From Chloroflexota bacterium (GTDB lineage: Bacteria > Chloroflexota > Anaerolineae > Anaerolineales > Villigracilaceae): a DNA stretch of 58,271 bases. The stretch lies in assembly GCA_024434165.1 (NCBI GenBank), contig QMIW01000014.1, positions 1 to 58,271 on the forward strand, written 5' to 3'. Below are positions 51,509 through 58,271 of this stretch, one piece after another (the first letter of the stretch is position 1; each line of letters begins with the position of its first letter). The notes below the pieces were generated by a model. It was not told the DNA's origin. It saw nothing but the letters and a program-made list of their open reading frames with translations, and ran no database searches. The translations under genes and the position numbers were made by a program.

Positions 51509-52060
51509 CTAAGCTTCCTTCTTGCCGCTGAACGGCATTCCGAGCATTTTCAATAAAGCGCGCGCTTCGTCGTCGTTCTTCGCGGTCGTCACGATGGTGA
51601 CTTCCATGCCGCGCAATTTGTCAATCTTGTCGTACTCGATCTCGGGGAAGACCAACTGGTCTTTGAGACCGAGCGTGTAATTCCCGCGTCCGTCGAAGGC
51701 ATTGGCGGAAACACCGCGAAAGTCGCGCACGCGCGGCAGGGCGATGTTGACCAGGCGGTCCAGGAATGCCCACATGCGGGGTCCGCGCAGGGTCACTTTG
51801 GTGCCGATCAGGCGTCCTTCGCGCAGCTTGAAGTTTGCAATGCTCTTGCGCGCCTTGGTCTGGACGGGTTTCTGCCCGGTGACCTGCATCAGGTCGCTCA
51901 CGGCAGACTCGAGCGCCTTGGGGTTATCCAGCGCCTCGCCGAGACCGATGTTCACAACGATCTTTTCCAGACGCGGGACCTGCATCACGTTCTTGAAACC
52001 GAATGCCTTGAGCAAAGCCGGGGTTATTTCGTTTTTATAGCGTTCCTGCAATTTGTTCAT
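51509..52060 (-). CDS. rplE: 50S ribosomal protein L5
   Basis: 5S rRNA-binding protein, 183 aa. [20 protein letters not shown] at the start, [16 protein letters not shown], and the C-terminal [20 protein letters not shown] are canonical. The frame extends to a GTG at 52075; the ATG at 52060 is best spaced from GGAG. Confidence 0.97.
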   Translation of the reverse strand: MNKLQERYKNEITPALLKAFGFKNVMQVPRLEKIVVNIGLGEALDNPKALESAVSDLMQVTGQKPVQTKARKSIANFKLREGRLIGTKVTLRGPRMWAFLDRLVNIALPRVRDFRGVSANAFDGRGNYTLGLKDQLVFPEIEYDKIDKLRGMEVTIVTTAKNDDEARALLKMLGMPFSGKKEA

Positions 52061-52078
52061 CTTCATCTGCTCCACAGG

Positions 52079-52408
52079 CTAGTCAATTGCGGTTTCGCAA
52101 TTCTTGCATACGCGATGCGCGCCTTCCTCGTCCCGCTGGACGCCGACGCGCGTGGCTTCGTTGCACTTCGGGCAGACGAGCATCACGTTCGAGATGTCAA
52201 TCGGACCCTCGAACTGGACACGTCCCGGGTTCATCTGGCGGTTCCCAGCCTGCACCTGCTTTTGATGCTTGGTGCGGATGTTCACGCCCTGAACCACAAT
52301 ACGGCGTTCGTCCAGAAGCACGTTGATGACCTCGCCGCGTTTGCCTTTATCTTCGAGACGGCCGCTGATTACTTCGACCGTATCACCTTTTCGAATCTTG
52401 ACCTTCAT
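52079..52408 (-). CDS. rplX: 50S ribosomal protein L24
   Basis: Assembly initiator protein, 109 aa. The KOW motif KIRKGDTVEVISGRLEDKGKRGEV opens the protein, followed by EGPIDISNVMLVCPKCNEATRVG with a Cys pair. A second Cys pair (VCKNC) at the C-terminus suggests zinc binding. Confidence 0.97.
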   Translation of the reverse strand: MKVKIRKGDTVEVISGRLEDKGKRGEVINVLLDERRIVVQGVNIRTKHQKQVQAGNRQMNPGRVQFEGPIDISNVMLVCPKCNEATRVGVQRDEEGAHRVCKNCETAID

Positions 52409-52417
52409 TCCCAGCTC

Positions 52418-52789
52418 CTACAGCACTTCCGGGGCAAGCGACACGATCTTCATGTAGCCCATGTCGCGCAGTTCGCGCGCCACCGGACCGAAGATGCGGG
52501 TGCCCCGCGGGTTTTCGCCGTCTGCATCCAGAATGACCGCGGCGTTATCGTCAAATCGAATGTACGAGCCGTCTTCGCGGCGCCATTCCTTCGTGCAGCG
52601 CACAATGACGGCTTTCACAATTTCGCTCTTCTTCACGGAGCCCTGCGGCGCGGCGGCTTTGACGGTTGCCACCACCACGTCGCCGATGGCGCCGTATTTG
52701 CGCTTGGAGCCACCCAGCACGTGGATGACAAGCAGTTCGCGTGCGCCGGTGTTATCGGCGACCTTCAATCGTGATTCATGCTGGATCAT
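52418..52789 (-). CDS. rplN: 50S ribosomal protein L14
   Basis: Inter-subunit bridge protein, 123 aa. [22 protein letters not shown], then [28 protein letters not shown], whole and typical. It lies between rpsQ and rplX. Confidence 0.98.
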   Translation of the reverse strand: MIQHESRLKVADNTGARELLVIHVLGGSKRKYGAIGDVVVATVKAAAPQGSVKKSEIVKAVIVRCTKEWRREDGSYIRFDDNAAVILDADGENPRGTRIFGPVARELRDMGYMKIVSLAPEVL

Positions 52790-52792
52790 GGC

Positions 52793-53065
52793 TTACTCTC
52801 CCACGCCCTGGTCGGCGGTGCGGGTCTCACGCTTGACGACGGTTTCAACCGCCCAGCGCTTCTCGCGGGACAGCGGACGGGTCTCCACGATACGGACCTC
52901 GTCCCCGATCTGGCAGCCGATCTCGTCGTGAGCCTTCACGCGCATGCTCGAATACACCACCTTCTTGTACAGGGGGTGGCGGAACTTGCGGGTGATCTCC
53001 ACCACGACCGTTTTGGTCATTTTATTGCTGGTTACTACGCCAGTCATGCGGCGACGATTGTTCAT
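52793..53065 (-). CDS. rpsQ: 30S ribosomal protein S17
   Basis: Early 16S rRNA binder, 90 aa. [27 protein letters not shown] and [21 protein letters not shown] are canonical. Its ATG overlaps the rpmC stop (ATGA), giving tight coupling. Confidence 0.98.
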   Translation of the reverse strand: MNNRRRMTGVVTSNKMTKTVVVEITRKFRHPLYKKVVYSSMRVKAHDEIGCQIGDEVRIVETRPLSREKRWAVETVVKRETRTADQGVGE

Positions 53066-53283
53066 TTTGCACCTTCCACAACAGCGGCGCGTTCGAGTTC
53101 GCGCAGAATGGTTTCCATGCGGGCGATGTCCTTGCGCAACAGGTTCAGGCGGCTGGTATCCGTCAATTGACCGGTGACCTGCTGGAAGCGCAGGCGCATC
53201 AATTCGTCACGCGCGTCTGCGATCTTCGTGCGGATTTCCTCGGACGCCAGTTTACGAATTTCTTCGGCTTTCATTGCCTTCAT
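53062..53283 (-). CDS. rpmC: 50S ribosomal protein L29
   Basis: Exit-tunnel-rim protein, 73 aa, with two helices and [25 protein letters not shown]. It sits between rplP and rpsQ, 2 nt after rplP. Confidence 0.97.
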   Translation of the reverse strand: MKAMKAEEIRKLASEEIRTKIADARDELMRLRFQQVTGQLTDTSRLNLLRKDIARMETILRELERAAVVEGAK

Positions 53284-53285
53284 TT

Positions 53286-53705
53286 CTATTCTCCTCCTGC
53301 GTGGCGGCCCACAACCTTGGTCTTGATGGAGAATTTATACTGGGCGCTCTTCAGGGCGGCCACCGCCACATCTTCAGACAAACCGCCAACTTCGAACATG
53401 ATGCGGCCCGGCTTGACGACAGCCACGTAGTATTCCACATTGCCCTTGCCGGAGCCCATGCGGGTCTCGGGCGGCTTGTGCGTAAAAGGCTTGGCGGGGA
53501 AAATGCGGATCCAAACCTTTCCGCGGCGTTTCATTTCACGAACGATCGAGCGGCGGGCCGCTTCGATTTGCCGGGCTGTGATCCAGCCCGGTTCCAGCGC
53601 CTGCAAACCGAAGTCGCCGAAGGAGACTTCCGCGCCGCGGAGAGCCTTGCCCTTCATACGACCGCGCATCTGCTTGCGCCATTTAACACGTTTTGGCATC
53701 AACAT
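53286..53705 (-). CDS. rplP: 50S ribosomal protein L16
   Basis: A-site protein, 139 aa from the ATG at 53705, giving [38 protein letters not shown] and [24 protein letters not shown] are conserved. The track-length start (ATG at 53711) is only 2 nt from GGAG; 53705 has 8-nt spacing. Confidence 0.97.
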   Translation of the reverse strand: MLMPKRVKWRKQMRGRMKGKALRGAEVSFGDFGLQALEPGWITARQIEAARRSIVREMKRRGKVWIRIFPAKPFTHKPPETRMGSGKGNVEYYVAVVKPGRIMFEVGGLSEDVAVAALKSAQYKFSIKTKVVGRHAGGE

Positions 53706-53720
53706 AGTCATTACTCCAGG

Positions 53721-53788
53721 TGATAGAGAGTAGATCTTAGAGAGCAGAGAATGGTAAAAGGTCCTTTTATTCTCTATTCTTCTCTCTA
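53721..53788 (-). repeat. Heptanucleotide-period array filling the rpsC-rplP gap
   Basis: Plus strand units ATAGAGA, GTAGATC, TTAGAGA, GCAGAGA then inverted TTCTCTA-type units, like the array at 42644-42714. The first TAG on the minus strand is the rpsC stop codon. Confidence 0.8.
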
Positions 53789-54535
53789 TTCACTAACATA
53801 CACGCCTTCCGTCGCTTCGGCTTTTTCTTCCACTTCAGGGGTGGCTTCGCCCTTGTAAATCCAGACCTTGACGCCGATCTGACCGTACGTGGTCAGGGCT
53901 TCATCGGTGGCGAAGTCCAGGTTGGCGCGCAGGGTCTGAAGCGGTACGCGGCCCTCGCGCAGCCACACATCGCGGGACATTTCCGCCCCGCCAAGGCGTC
54001 CGCCGACCAAAATCTTGATTCCCTCCGCGCCCTGTTTCATGGCTTGCTGAATGGCGCGTTTCATGGCGCGGCGGTAGGCGATGCGGCGTTCCAGCTGGTC
54101 TGCGATGTTCGCGGCGACGAGTTTCGCATCGGTATCGGGGGAGGAAATTTCCTTGATATCCAATTCGATCTTCTTGCCGACCAGCGTTTCGAGCGCAGCG
54201 CGAATTTTCTTCACTCCTTCGCCCTTGCGTCCGATCAGGATGCCGGGCTTGGCGGTGTGAATGGCAATGCGAATCTTGCCGGGGGTGCGTTCCACGTCCA
54301 CACGGGAGACGCCCGCCTTGCCGTCGCGGACGGCGTCGGGCAGTTCCTTGCGCAAAATGCGGACCTTCTCGTTCGCGGCGGCGCCGCCCTTGGAAAGATT
54401 TCCGAGCAGGAGATTGCGAATGGCAAAATCCTGGTGCAGCTGCTGACGATAGGTGCTTCCCTCTGCAAACCAACGACTGCCCCAGGGCTGGTTGATTCCC
54501 AGACGAAAACCAATGGGATGTACTTTACGACCCAT
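53786..54535 (-). CDS. rpsC: 30S ribosomal protein S3
   Basis: mRNA-entry-channel protein, 249 aa. [21 protein letters not shown], the KH domain [19 protein letters not shown] and [22 protein letters not shown] with [14 protein letters not shown] are canonical. The extra C-terminal acidic tail ends in YVSE, directly followed by a TAG from a repeat array. Confidence 0.98.
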   Translation of the reverse strand: MGRKVHPIGFRLGINQPWGSRWFAEGSTYRQQLHQDFAIRNLLLGNLSKGGAAANEKVRILRKELPDAVRDGKAGVSRVDVERTPGKIRIAIHTAKPGILIGRKGEGVKKIRAALETLVGKKIELDIKEISSPDTDAKLVAANIADQLERRIAYRRAMKRAIQQAMKQGAEGIKILVGGRLGGAEMSRDVWLREGRVPLQTLRANLDFATDEALTTYGQIGVKVWIYKGEATPEVEEKAEATEGVYVSE

Positions 54536-54562
54536 AAAATTTCTCCTTATCCCGTATCGGGA

Positions 54563-54904
54563 TTATGCTCCACGCTCGCGCAGCACCACTGTGACGTGTG
54601 AACTGCGGCGCAATATCGGCTTGAAACGACCACGAGCGCCGAAGCGTCTCCACTTGCGGGTTGGGGCTTCGTCTGCCGTGATTTTGGCGACATACAGGTC
54701 TTCGCGGCTGACGCCGAAATTCTCCTCGGCGTTTGCCACGGCGGAGGCAACCAGCTTGCGCACGGGCAGCGCGGCGCGCTTGTTCACGAAGCGCAAAATC
54801 TCCAGCGCTTCGTCGGCGCGTTTGCCGCGCACCAGGTCAATCACGGCGCGCACCTTTTGCGCGGACTGAGGGAGAAAACGAACTTTTGCGTGAATATCGC
54901 TCAT
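54563..54904 (-). CDS. rplV: 50S ribosomal protein L22
   Basis: Exit-tunnel protein, 113 aa. AKVRFLPQSAQKVRAVIDLVRGK and the tunnel loop region RKWRRFGARGRFKPILRRSSHVTVVL are typical. It lies between rpsS and rpsC. Confidence 0.98.
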   Translation of the reverse strand: MSDIHAKVRFLPQSAQKVRAVIDLVRGKRADEALEILRFVNKRAALPVRKLVASAVANAEENFGVSREDLYVAKITADEAPTRKWRRFGARGRFKPILRRSSHVTVVLRERGA

Positions 54905-54915
54905 CTCTCAAGCTC

Positions 54916-55188
54916 CTACGCGGCTTTCTCGCTGGTCTGGTGACCGCGGAACGTGCGTGTCGGGGCGAATTCGCCCAGCCGATGACCGACCATGTTCTCG
55001 GTAATGTAGATCGGCACGTGGCGGCGTCCGTCGTGAACCGCGATCGTGTGTCCCACCATCTGGGGGAAGATCACAGAGGCGCGGCTCCAGGTGCGGATCA
55101 CCTTCTTCTCTTTTTTCTGGTTCATGGTCTCGATACGCTTGAGCAGTTTCGGCTCAATGTAGGGACCCTTTTTCAATGATCGTGACAT
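54916..55188 (-). CDS. rpsS: 30S ribosomal protein S19
   Basis: Head protein, 90 aa. [20 protein letters not shown] and [30 protein letters not shown] then [16 protein letters not shown] are canonical. Confidence 0.98.
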   Translation of the reverse strand: MSRSLKKGPYIEPKLLKRIETMNQKKEKKVIRTWSRASVIFPQMVGHTIAVHDGRRHVPIYITENMVGHRLGEFAPTRTFRGHQTSEKAA

Positions 55189-55206
55189 GGTTACTTACCT
55201 CATCTG

Positions 55207-56043
55207 CTAGCGGCTCGTCTTGCTGCGACGACGCACAATGTACTGATCCGTCTTCTTGTTCAGGCGGGTCTTCTTGCCCAGCGTGGGCTTGCCCCACGGG
55301 CTCTTCGGACCGGGCAGACCGACCGGCTGGCGTCCCTCACCGCCGCCATGTGGATGGTCGCGCGGGCTCATTGCAGTACCGCGCACGGTGGGGCGAATCC
55401 CCAGGTGGCGTTTGCGCCCGGCTTTGCCGAGTTTGATGTTGCCGTGGTCGAGGTTGCCCACCTGACCGATGGTTGCGTAACACACCTGGTGGATGAGGCG
55501 CACTTCGCCCGAAGGCATGCGGATCTGGGCAAAGTCGCCTTCCTTGGCGAGCAATTGCGCCGCGCCTCCCGCCGAACGGACGAGTTGTCCGCCCCTGCCG
55601 GGTTTCATCTCAATGTTGTGAATCAGCGTACCAACGGGGATGTTGCTGATCGGCAGAGAGTTGCCGGAGCGGATTTCGGCGTTGGGACCGGACATGACCG
55701 TGTCGCCAACCTTCAAATCCAGCGGCGAGACGATATAGCGTTTTTCGCCGTCCGCATAGTGGAGCAGGGCAAGGCGCGCGGTGCGGTTGGGATCGTACTC
55801 AATCGCCGCAACCTTTGCGGGAACGCCGTGCTTCTCGCGTTTGAAATCCACCACGCGGATGTAACGGCGCGCCCCGCCGCCGCGATGCCGGACGGTCACA
55901 CGCCCATGGGCATTGCGGCCGCCGCTTTTCTTCTTGATCACCAGCAAAGAACGCTCAGGCGCGGTCTTTGTGATTTCCTCAAAGGTGTAGCCGGTCATGC
56001 CGCGCATGCCGGGGGTTACTGGTTTGTACTTTTTAACTGCCAT
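55207..56043 (-). CDS. rplB: 50S ribosomal protein L2
   Basis: Peptidyl-transferase-associated protein, 278 aa. [39 protein letters not shown] and the C-terminal [21 protein letters not shown] with the functionally important His are complete. It starts on the last base of the rplW stop. Confidence 0.98.
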   Translation of the reverse strand: MAVKKYKPVTPGMRGMTGYTFEEITKTAPERSLLVIKKKSGGRNAHGRVTVRHRGGGARRYIRVVDFKREKHGVPAKVAAIEYDPNRTARLALLHYADGEKRYIVSPLDLKVGDTVMSGPNAEIRSGNSLPISNIPVGTLIHNIEMKPGRGGQLVRSAGGAAQLLAKEGDFAQIRMPSGEVRLIHQVCYATIGQVGNLDHGNIKLGKAGRKRHLGIRPTVRGTAMSPRDHPHGGGEGRQPVGLPGPKSPWGKPTLGKKTRLNKKTDQYIVRRRSKTSR

Positions 56044-56348
56044 TACTGCACCCCTTCAAAGATCTCGAGGGGTTTGCTTCCCTCGGCAAGGGTAACAACT
56101 GCCTTTTTATAGGCGGGGCGGCGAACCACCAACCGGCGGGATCGCCCGCGGCGTCCGCGTTTTCCAGGGACGTTGAGAATGTTCACGCGCGCCACGGTCA
56201 CGTCGAACAACGTTTCGATGGCATCCTTGACGGAAGTGCGGGTTGCGTCATCCCGCACGACAAAAACGTACTGGCTCAACTTGCCGGACTGGAAGCTGGA
56301 TTTTTCGGTCACCAGCGGGCGGACGAGGACATCATATAAAGTCGTCAT
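56043..56348 (-). CDS. rplW: 50S ribosomal protein L23
   Basis: Tunnel-exit protein and docking site for trigger factor and SRP, 101 aa. [38 protein letters not shown] and [15 protein letters not shown] identify it. It overlaps rplB by 1 nt. Confidence 0.97.
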   Translation of the reverse strand: MTTLYDVLVRPLVTEKSSFQSGKLSQYVFVVRDDATRTSVKDAIETLFDVTVARVNILNVPGKRGRRGRSRRLVVRRPAYKKAVVTLAEGSKPLEIFEGVQ

Positions 56349-56357
56349 GTCTCTCTC

Positions 56358-56987
56358 CTATCCAAATTGCGCCACCAGCGCATCAATTGTCTTGACCGGC
56401 AAGACAACTTTTTCGAAATTGAGGACGTCGCGCACATTCAGGTAACTGGCGAGCAGGACCTTGGCGCTCTCGATGTTGTTGGCACAGCGCATCACGGTTT
56501 CGTAATTCTGATCCTTGACGGGCATCAGCACCAGCGCGGTGGAACTGCCGACGAGCTTGCCCAGCGCGTCCGCCATCAGGCGGGTCTTGGGTTCCTCGAT
56601 GTTGAGTTCATCCACAACAACAATGGAGGCTTCGGCTGCCTTGACAGACAGCGCGGAACGAAGCGCCGCCTGGCGCATCTTCTTGGGCATGCGCTGTTCG
56701 TAACTGCGGGGATGCGGGGTGTGGATGCGTCCGCCGCCAACCCATTGCGCCGCACGTCTGGACCCCTGGCGGGCGCGGCCGGTTCCTTTCTGTTTCCACG
56801 GCTTTCGTCCTCCGCCCGCAACTTCGGAACGGACCTTCGTGTCGTGGGTGCCGAGGCGGGCGTTCGCCATCTGACGCACGTAAGCCTGGTGCATCAAGTC
56901 TACATTTACAGGGGCTTCAAAGAGCGCGGCGGGAAGTTCCACCTCGCGGACTTTGTTGCCCTTCAAATCAAGAACATCTACTTTCAT
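56358..56987 (-). CDS. rplD: 50S ribosomal protein L4
   Basis: Tunnel-constriction protein, 209 aa. HQAYVRQMANARLGTHDTKVR, the GRKPWKQKGTGRARQGSRRAAQW loop (cut: KPWKQKGTGRAR) and NVRDVLNFEKVVLPVKTIDAL are canonical. In E. coli L4 represses the S10 operon. Confidence 0.98.
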   Translation of the reverse strand: MKVDVLDLKGNKVREVELPAALFEAPVNVDLMHQAYVRQMANARLGTHDTKVRSEVAGGGRKPWKQKGTGRARQGSRRAAQWVGGGRIHTPHPRSYEQRMPKKMRQAALRSALSVKAAEASIVVVDELNIEEPKTRLMADALGKLVGSSTALVLMPVKDQNYETVMRCANNIESAKVLLASYLNVRDVLNFEKVVLPVKTIDALVAQFG

Positions 56988-57016
56988 GGTTAATCTGGCT
57001 CCCGTTTCCTGCGCGC

Positions 57017-57649
57017 CTACTGCTTGCGCGACTCCTTGATCATGACGAGACTACCCTTGCCGCCGGGAACCGCGCCGTTGATGGCAATCAGGTTGCGTTC
57101 GGCATCCACCATCACCACTTTGATGTTCTGCACGGTCACGCGATCCACACCCATGTGACCGGCGCCGCGCGAGCCTTTGTACACGCGCCCCGGCGTGGTG
57201 CCGGAACTGCGCGAACCGGGAGCGCGGTTGCGGTCGGAGGTGCCGTGCGTGGCGTTCATGCCGTGGAAGTGATAGCGCTTCACGCCGCCGGCAAAGCCCT
57301 TCCCCTTGCTGATGCCGATCACATCCACGCGCTCACCAACGGAAAAAGCGTCTGCAACGGTTACTTTGTCGCCGACGTTCAATCCATGGTTCTTGGCGCG
57401 AAATTCGCGCAGGAATCGCAGGGGGGGAATCTCATTGGCTTTCAAGTGTCCCAACTGACCATTGGTGAGGCGCTTGGGGTTCACTTCGCCATAGCCCAGC
57501 TGCACCGCCGAATACCCCTCCTTTTCAGCAGCGCGGACCTGGGTAACGTAACATGGCCCAGCTTCGATGAGCGTCACCGCATAGGCAACGCCTTGCTCAT
57601 CGAAGATCTGGGTCATGCCGATCTTCCGTCCAATCAGCCCTTTCAACAT
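57017..57649 (-). CDS. rplC: 50S ribosomal protein L3
   Basis: Assembly-initiator protein near the peptidyl transferase centre, 210 aa. MLKGLIGRKIGMTQIFDEQG and KGKGFAGGVKRYHFHGMNATHG then GSRSSGTTPGRVYKG are canonical. The open frame starts with TTG at 57655; the ATG at 57649 is 10 nt from GGAG. A structured 200-nt region lies upstream. Confidence 0.97.
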   Translation of the reverse strand: MLKGLIGRKIGMTQIFDEQGVAYAVTLIEAGPCYVTQVRAAEKEGYSAVQLGYGEVNPKRLTNGQLGHLKANEIPPLRFLREFRAKNHGLNVGDKVTVADAFSVGERVDVIGISKGKGFAGGVKRYHFHGMNATHGTSDRNRAPGSRSSGTTPGRVYKGSRGAGHMGVDRVTVQNIKVVMVDAERNLIAINGAVPGGKGSLVMIKESRKQ

Positions 57650-57678
57650 GCTCAATTTTCTCCTTTAGAATGTATTGA

Positions 57679-57848
57679 CGAGACTGCCAGCTGGGGCATC
57701 AGCCGCATCATCTCCGTGCAGCGCAGTCAGTGGACGTGGGAGGCGCATCATTTTGATTCGCGCCCAGATCAACTCTTACGCTGTCTCTTGCTCCGCCGCG
57801 CAGTCTCTTCGCCGCCCGGTCTGTTCCTCAGAACGGCTGCGAGACTGC
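57679..57848 (-). promoter_or_regulatory. Structured leader between rpsJ and rplC with mutually exclusive pairings
   Basis: On the minus strand GCAGTCTC (57841-57848) can pair perfectly with GAGACTGC (57800-57807), with an inner GTTC-tgag-GAAC hairpin. A second GGCAGTCTCG (57679-57688), close to the rplC ribosome-binding site, can pair with the same GAGACTGC. A further hairpin, GGCGC...ATCA-aaa-TGAT-GCGCC, lies between. The gap is exceptionally long for this operon. Confidence 0.6.
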
Positions 57849-57852
57849 CCGG

Positions 57853-58161
57853 TTAAATTTTGATCTCGATATCAACGCCTGCGGGCAGGTTCAAACGCAT
57901 CAACATGTCAATGGTTTTGGAATCGGGATCCAAAACGTCAATCAAACGGTTGTGCGTGCGGATCTCGAAGTGCTCGTGAGAGTCCTTGTCAATGAAAGTC
58001 GAGCGCCGTATTGTATAGCGTTCCGTCTTGCTTGGCAAGGGTACGGGCCCCACCACATGGGCGCCCGTGCGTTCGGCGGTTTCGACAATGCGCTTCGCGG
58101 ACTGGTCGAGTACGCGATGGTCGTAAGCCTTGAGGCGGATGCGGATTTTCTGTTTAGCCAT
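57853..58161 (-). CDS. rpsJ: 30S ribosomal protein S10
   Basis: Head protein that also joins transcription antitermination as NusE, 102 aa. [30 protein letters not shown] cut to its core [14 protein letters not shown], and [24 protein letters not shown], are canonical. It follows tuf, the usual str-S10 junction. Confidence 0.98.
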   Translation of the reverse strand: MAKQKIRIRLKAYDHRVLDQSAKRIVETAERTGAHVVGPVPLPSKTERYTIRRSTFIDKDSHEHFEIRTHNRLIDVLDPDSKTIDMLMRLNLPAGVDIEIKI

Positions 58162-58171
58162 AATGTACCGC

Positions 58172-58271
58172 CTATTCGAGGATTTTGGTGACGACCCCAG
58201 CGCCGACGGTCAGACCGCCTTCGCGGATGGCGAACTTCGAACCCTGCTCCAACGCCACCGGCACGATCAGT
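58172..58271 (-). CDS. tuf: Elongation factor Tu, C-terminal fragment cut by the window end
   Basis: The last 32 codons are visible: [20 protein letters not shown], then [12 protein letters not shown] and TAG. This is the conserved EF-Tu domain 3 C-terminus. The remainder lies beyond the window. Its presence places the str operon directly upstream of S10. Confidence 0.97.
   Translation of the reverse strand, partial: LIVPVALEQGSKFAIREGGLTVGAGVVTKILE

Overview
The window looks like a chromosomal segment from a Chloroflexota bacterium, most likely class Anaerolineae. The inference rests on protein style (RNase J, zinc-type S14, S4 and L36, an intein-bearing B12-dependent ribonucleotide reductase next to nrdR, an NBR1-Ig-like lipoprotein) and on the heavy load of small dispersed repeats. 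No rRNA, tRNA or CRISPR array was recognised.

Layout. (1) 246-8310, minus strand: a complete phosphotransferase (PTS) sugar operon with the gene content of the E. coli sgc cluster (DeoR regulator, EIIB, EIIC, M42 peptidase-like SgcX, BtpA-like SgcQ, epimerase-like SgcE, EIIA). It also carries its own HPr and Enzyme I and one unrecognised 168-residue protein. Two direct copies of a ~145-bp MITE-like element flank the operon. (2) 8926-18139: a glutaredoxin-thioredoxin reductase fusion, a CoA-binding protein, a DUF1801 protein, a lipoprotein, recA with a promoter-overlapping palindrome, a zinc ribbon protein, nrdJ with a 415-residue intein, and nrdR behind a pair of putative NrdR boxes. (3) 18354-28957: two alpha/beta hydrolase genes (one fused to an acyl-CoA ligase), a small membrane protein, a DUF1992 protein, RNase J with an attenuator-like leader, mutY, a large membrane glycosyltransferase-like protein and two small genes. 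(4) 29044-36701: a type I restriction-modification locus (hsdR, hsdS, hsdM) interrupted by a REP-associated tyrosine transposase (RAYT) and a HEAT-like protein, and densely packed with GTAG-footed palindromes. (5) 36797-40936: an EamA transporter, a GH16-like protein, a UbiA prenyltransferase and MazG. (6) 41019-58271, minus strand: the fused S10-spc-alpha ribosomal superoperon from rpsI/rplM/truA up to the 3' end of tuf, with secY, adk and map, but no infA.

The most unusual content is the repeat biology. Family A is a set of hairpins with a GTAG foot, an outer GGAC/GTCC stem and a variable, covarying inner stem. They surround and invade the RAYT gene, insert in frame into hsdR (giving an 18-residue peptide twice), and supply the TAG stop codons of hsdR and hsdS. 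A related GTAGCGCGAGAT palindrome supplies the stop codons of mutY and an alpha/beta hydrolase gene. Family B is a set of 7-bp-period degenerate tandem arrays at ten loci. They often fill the whole stop-to-start gap between genes, supply the upstream stop codon, abut the downstream ATG without a Shine-Dalgarno sequence, or sit in frame inside genes. Together they suggest repeat systems that reshape gene ends while preserving reading frames.
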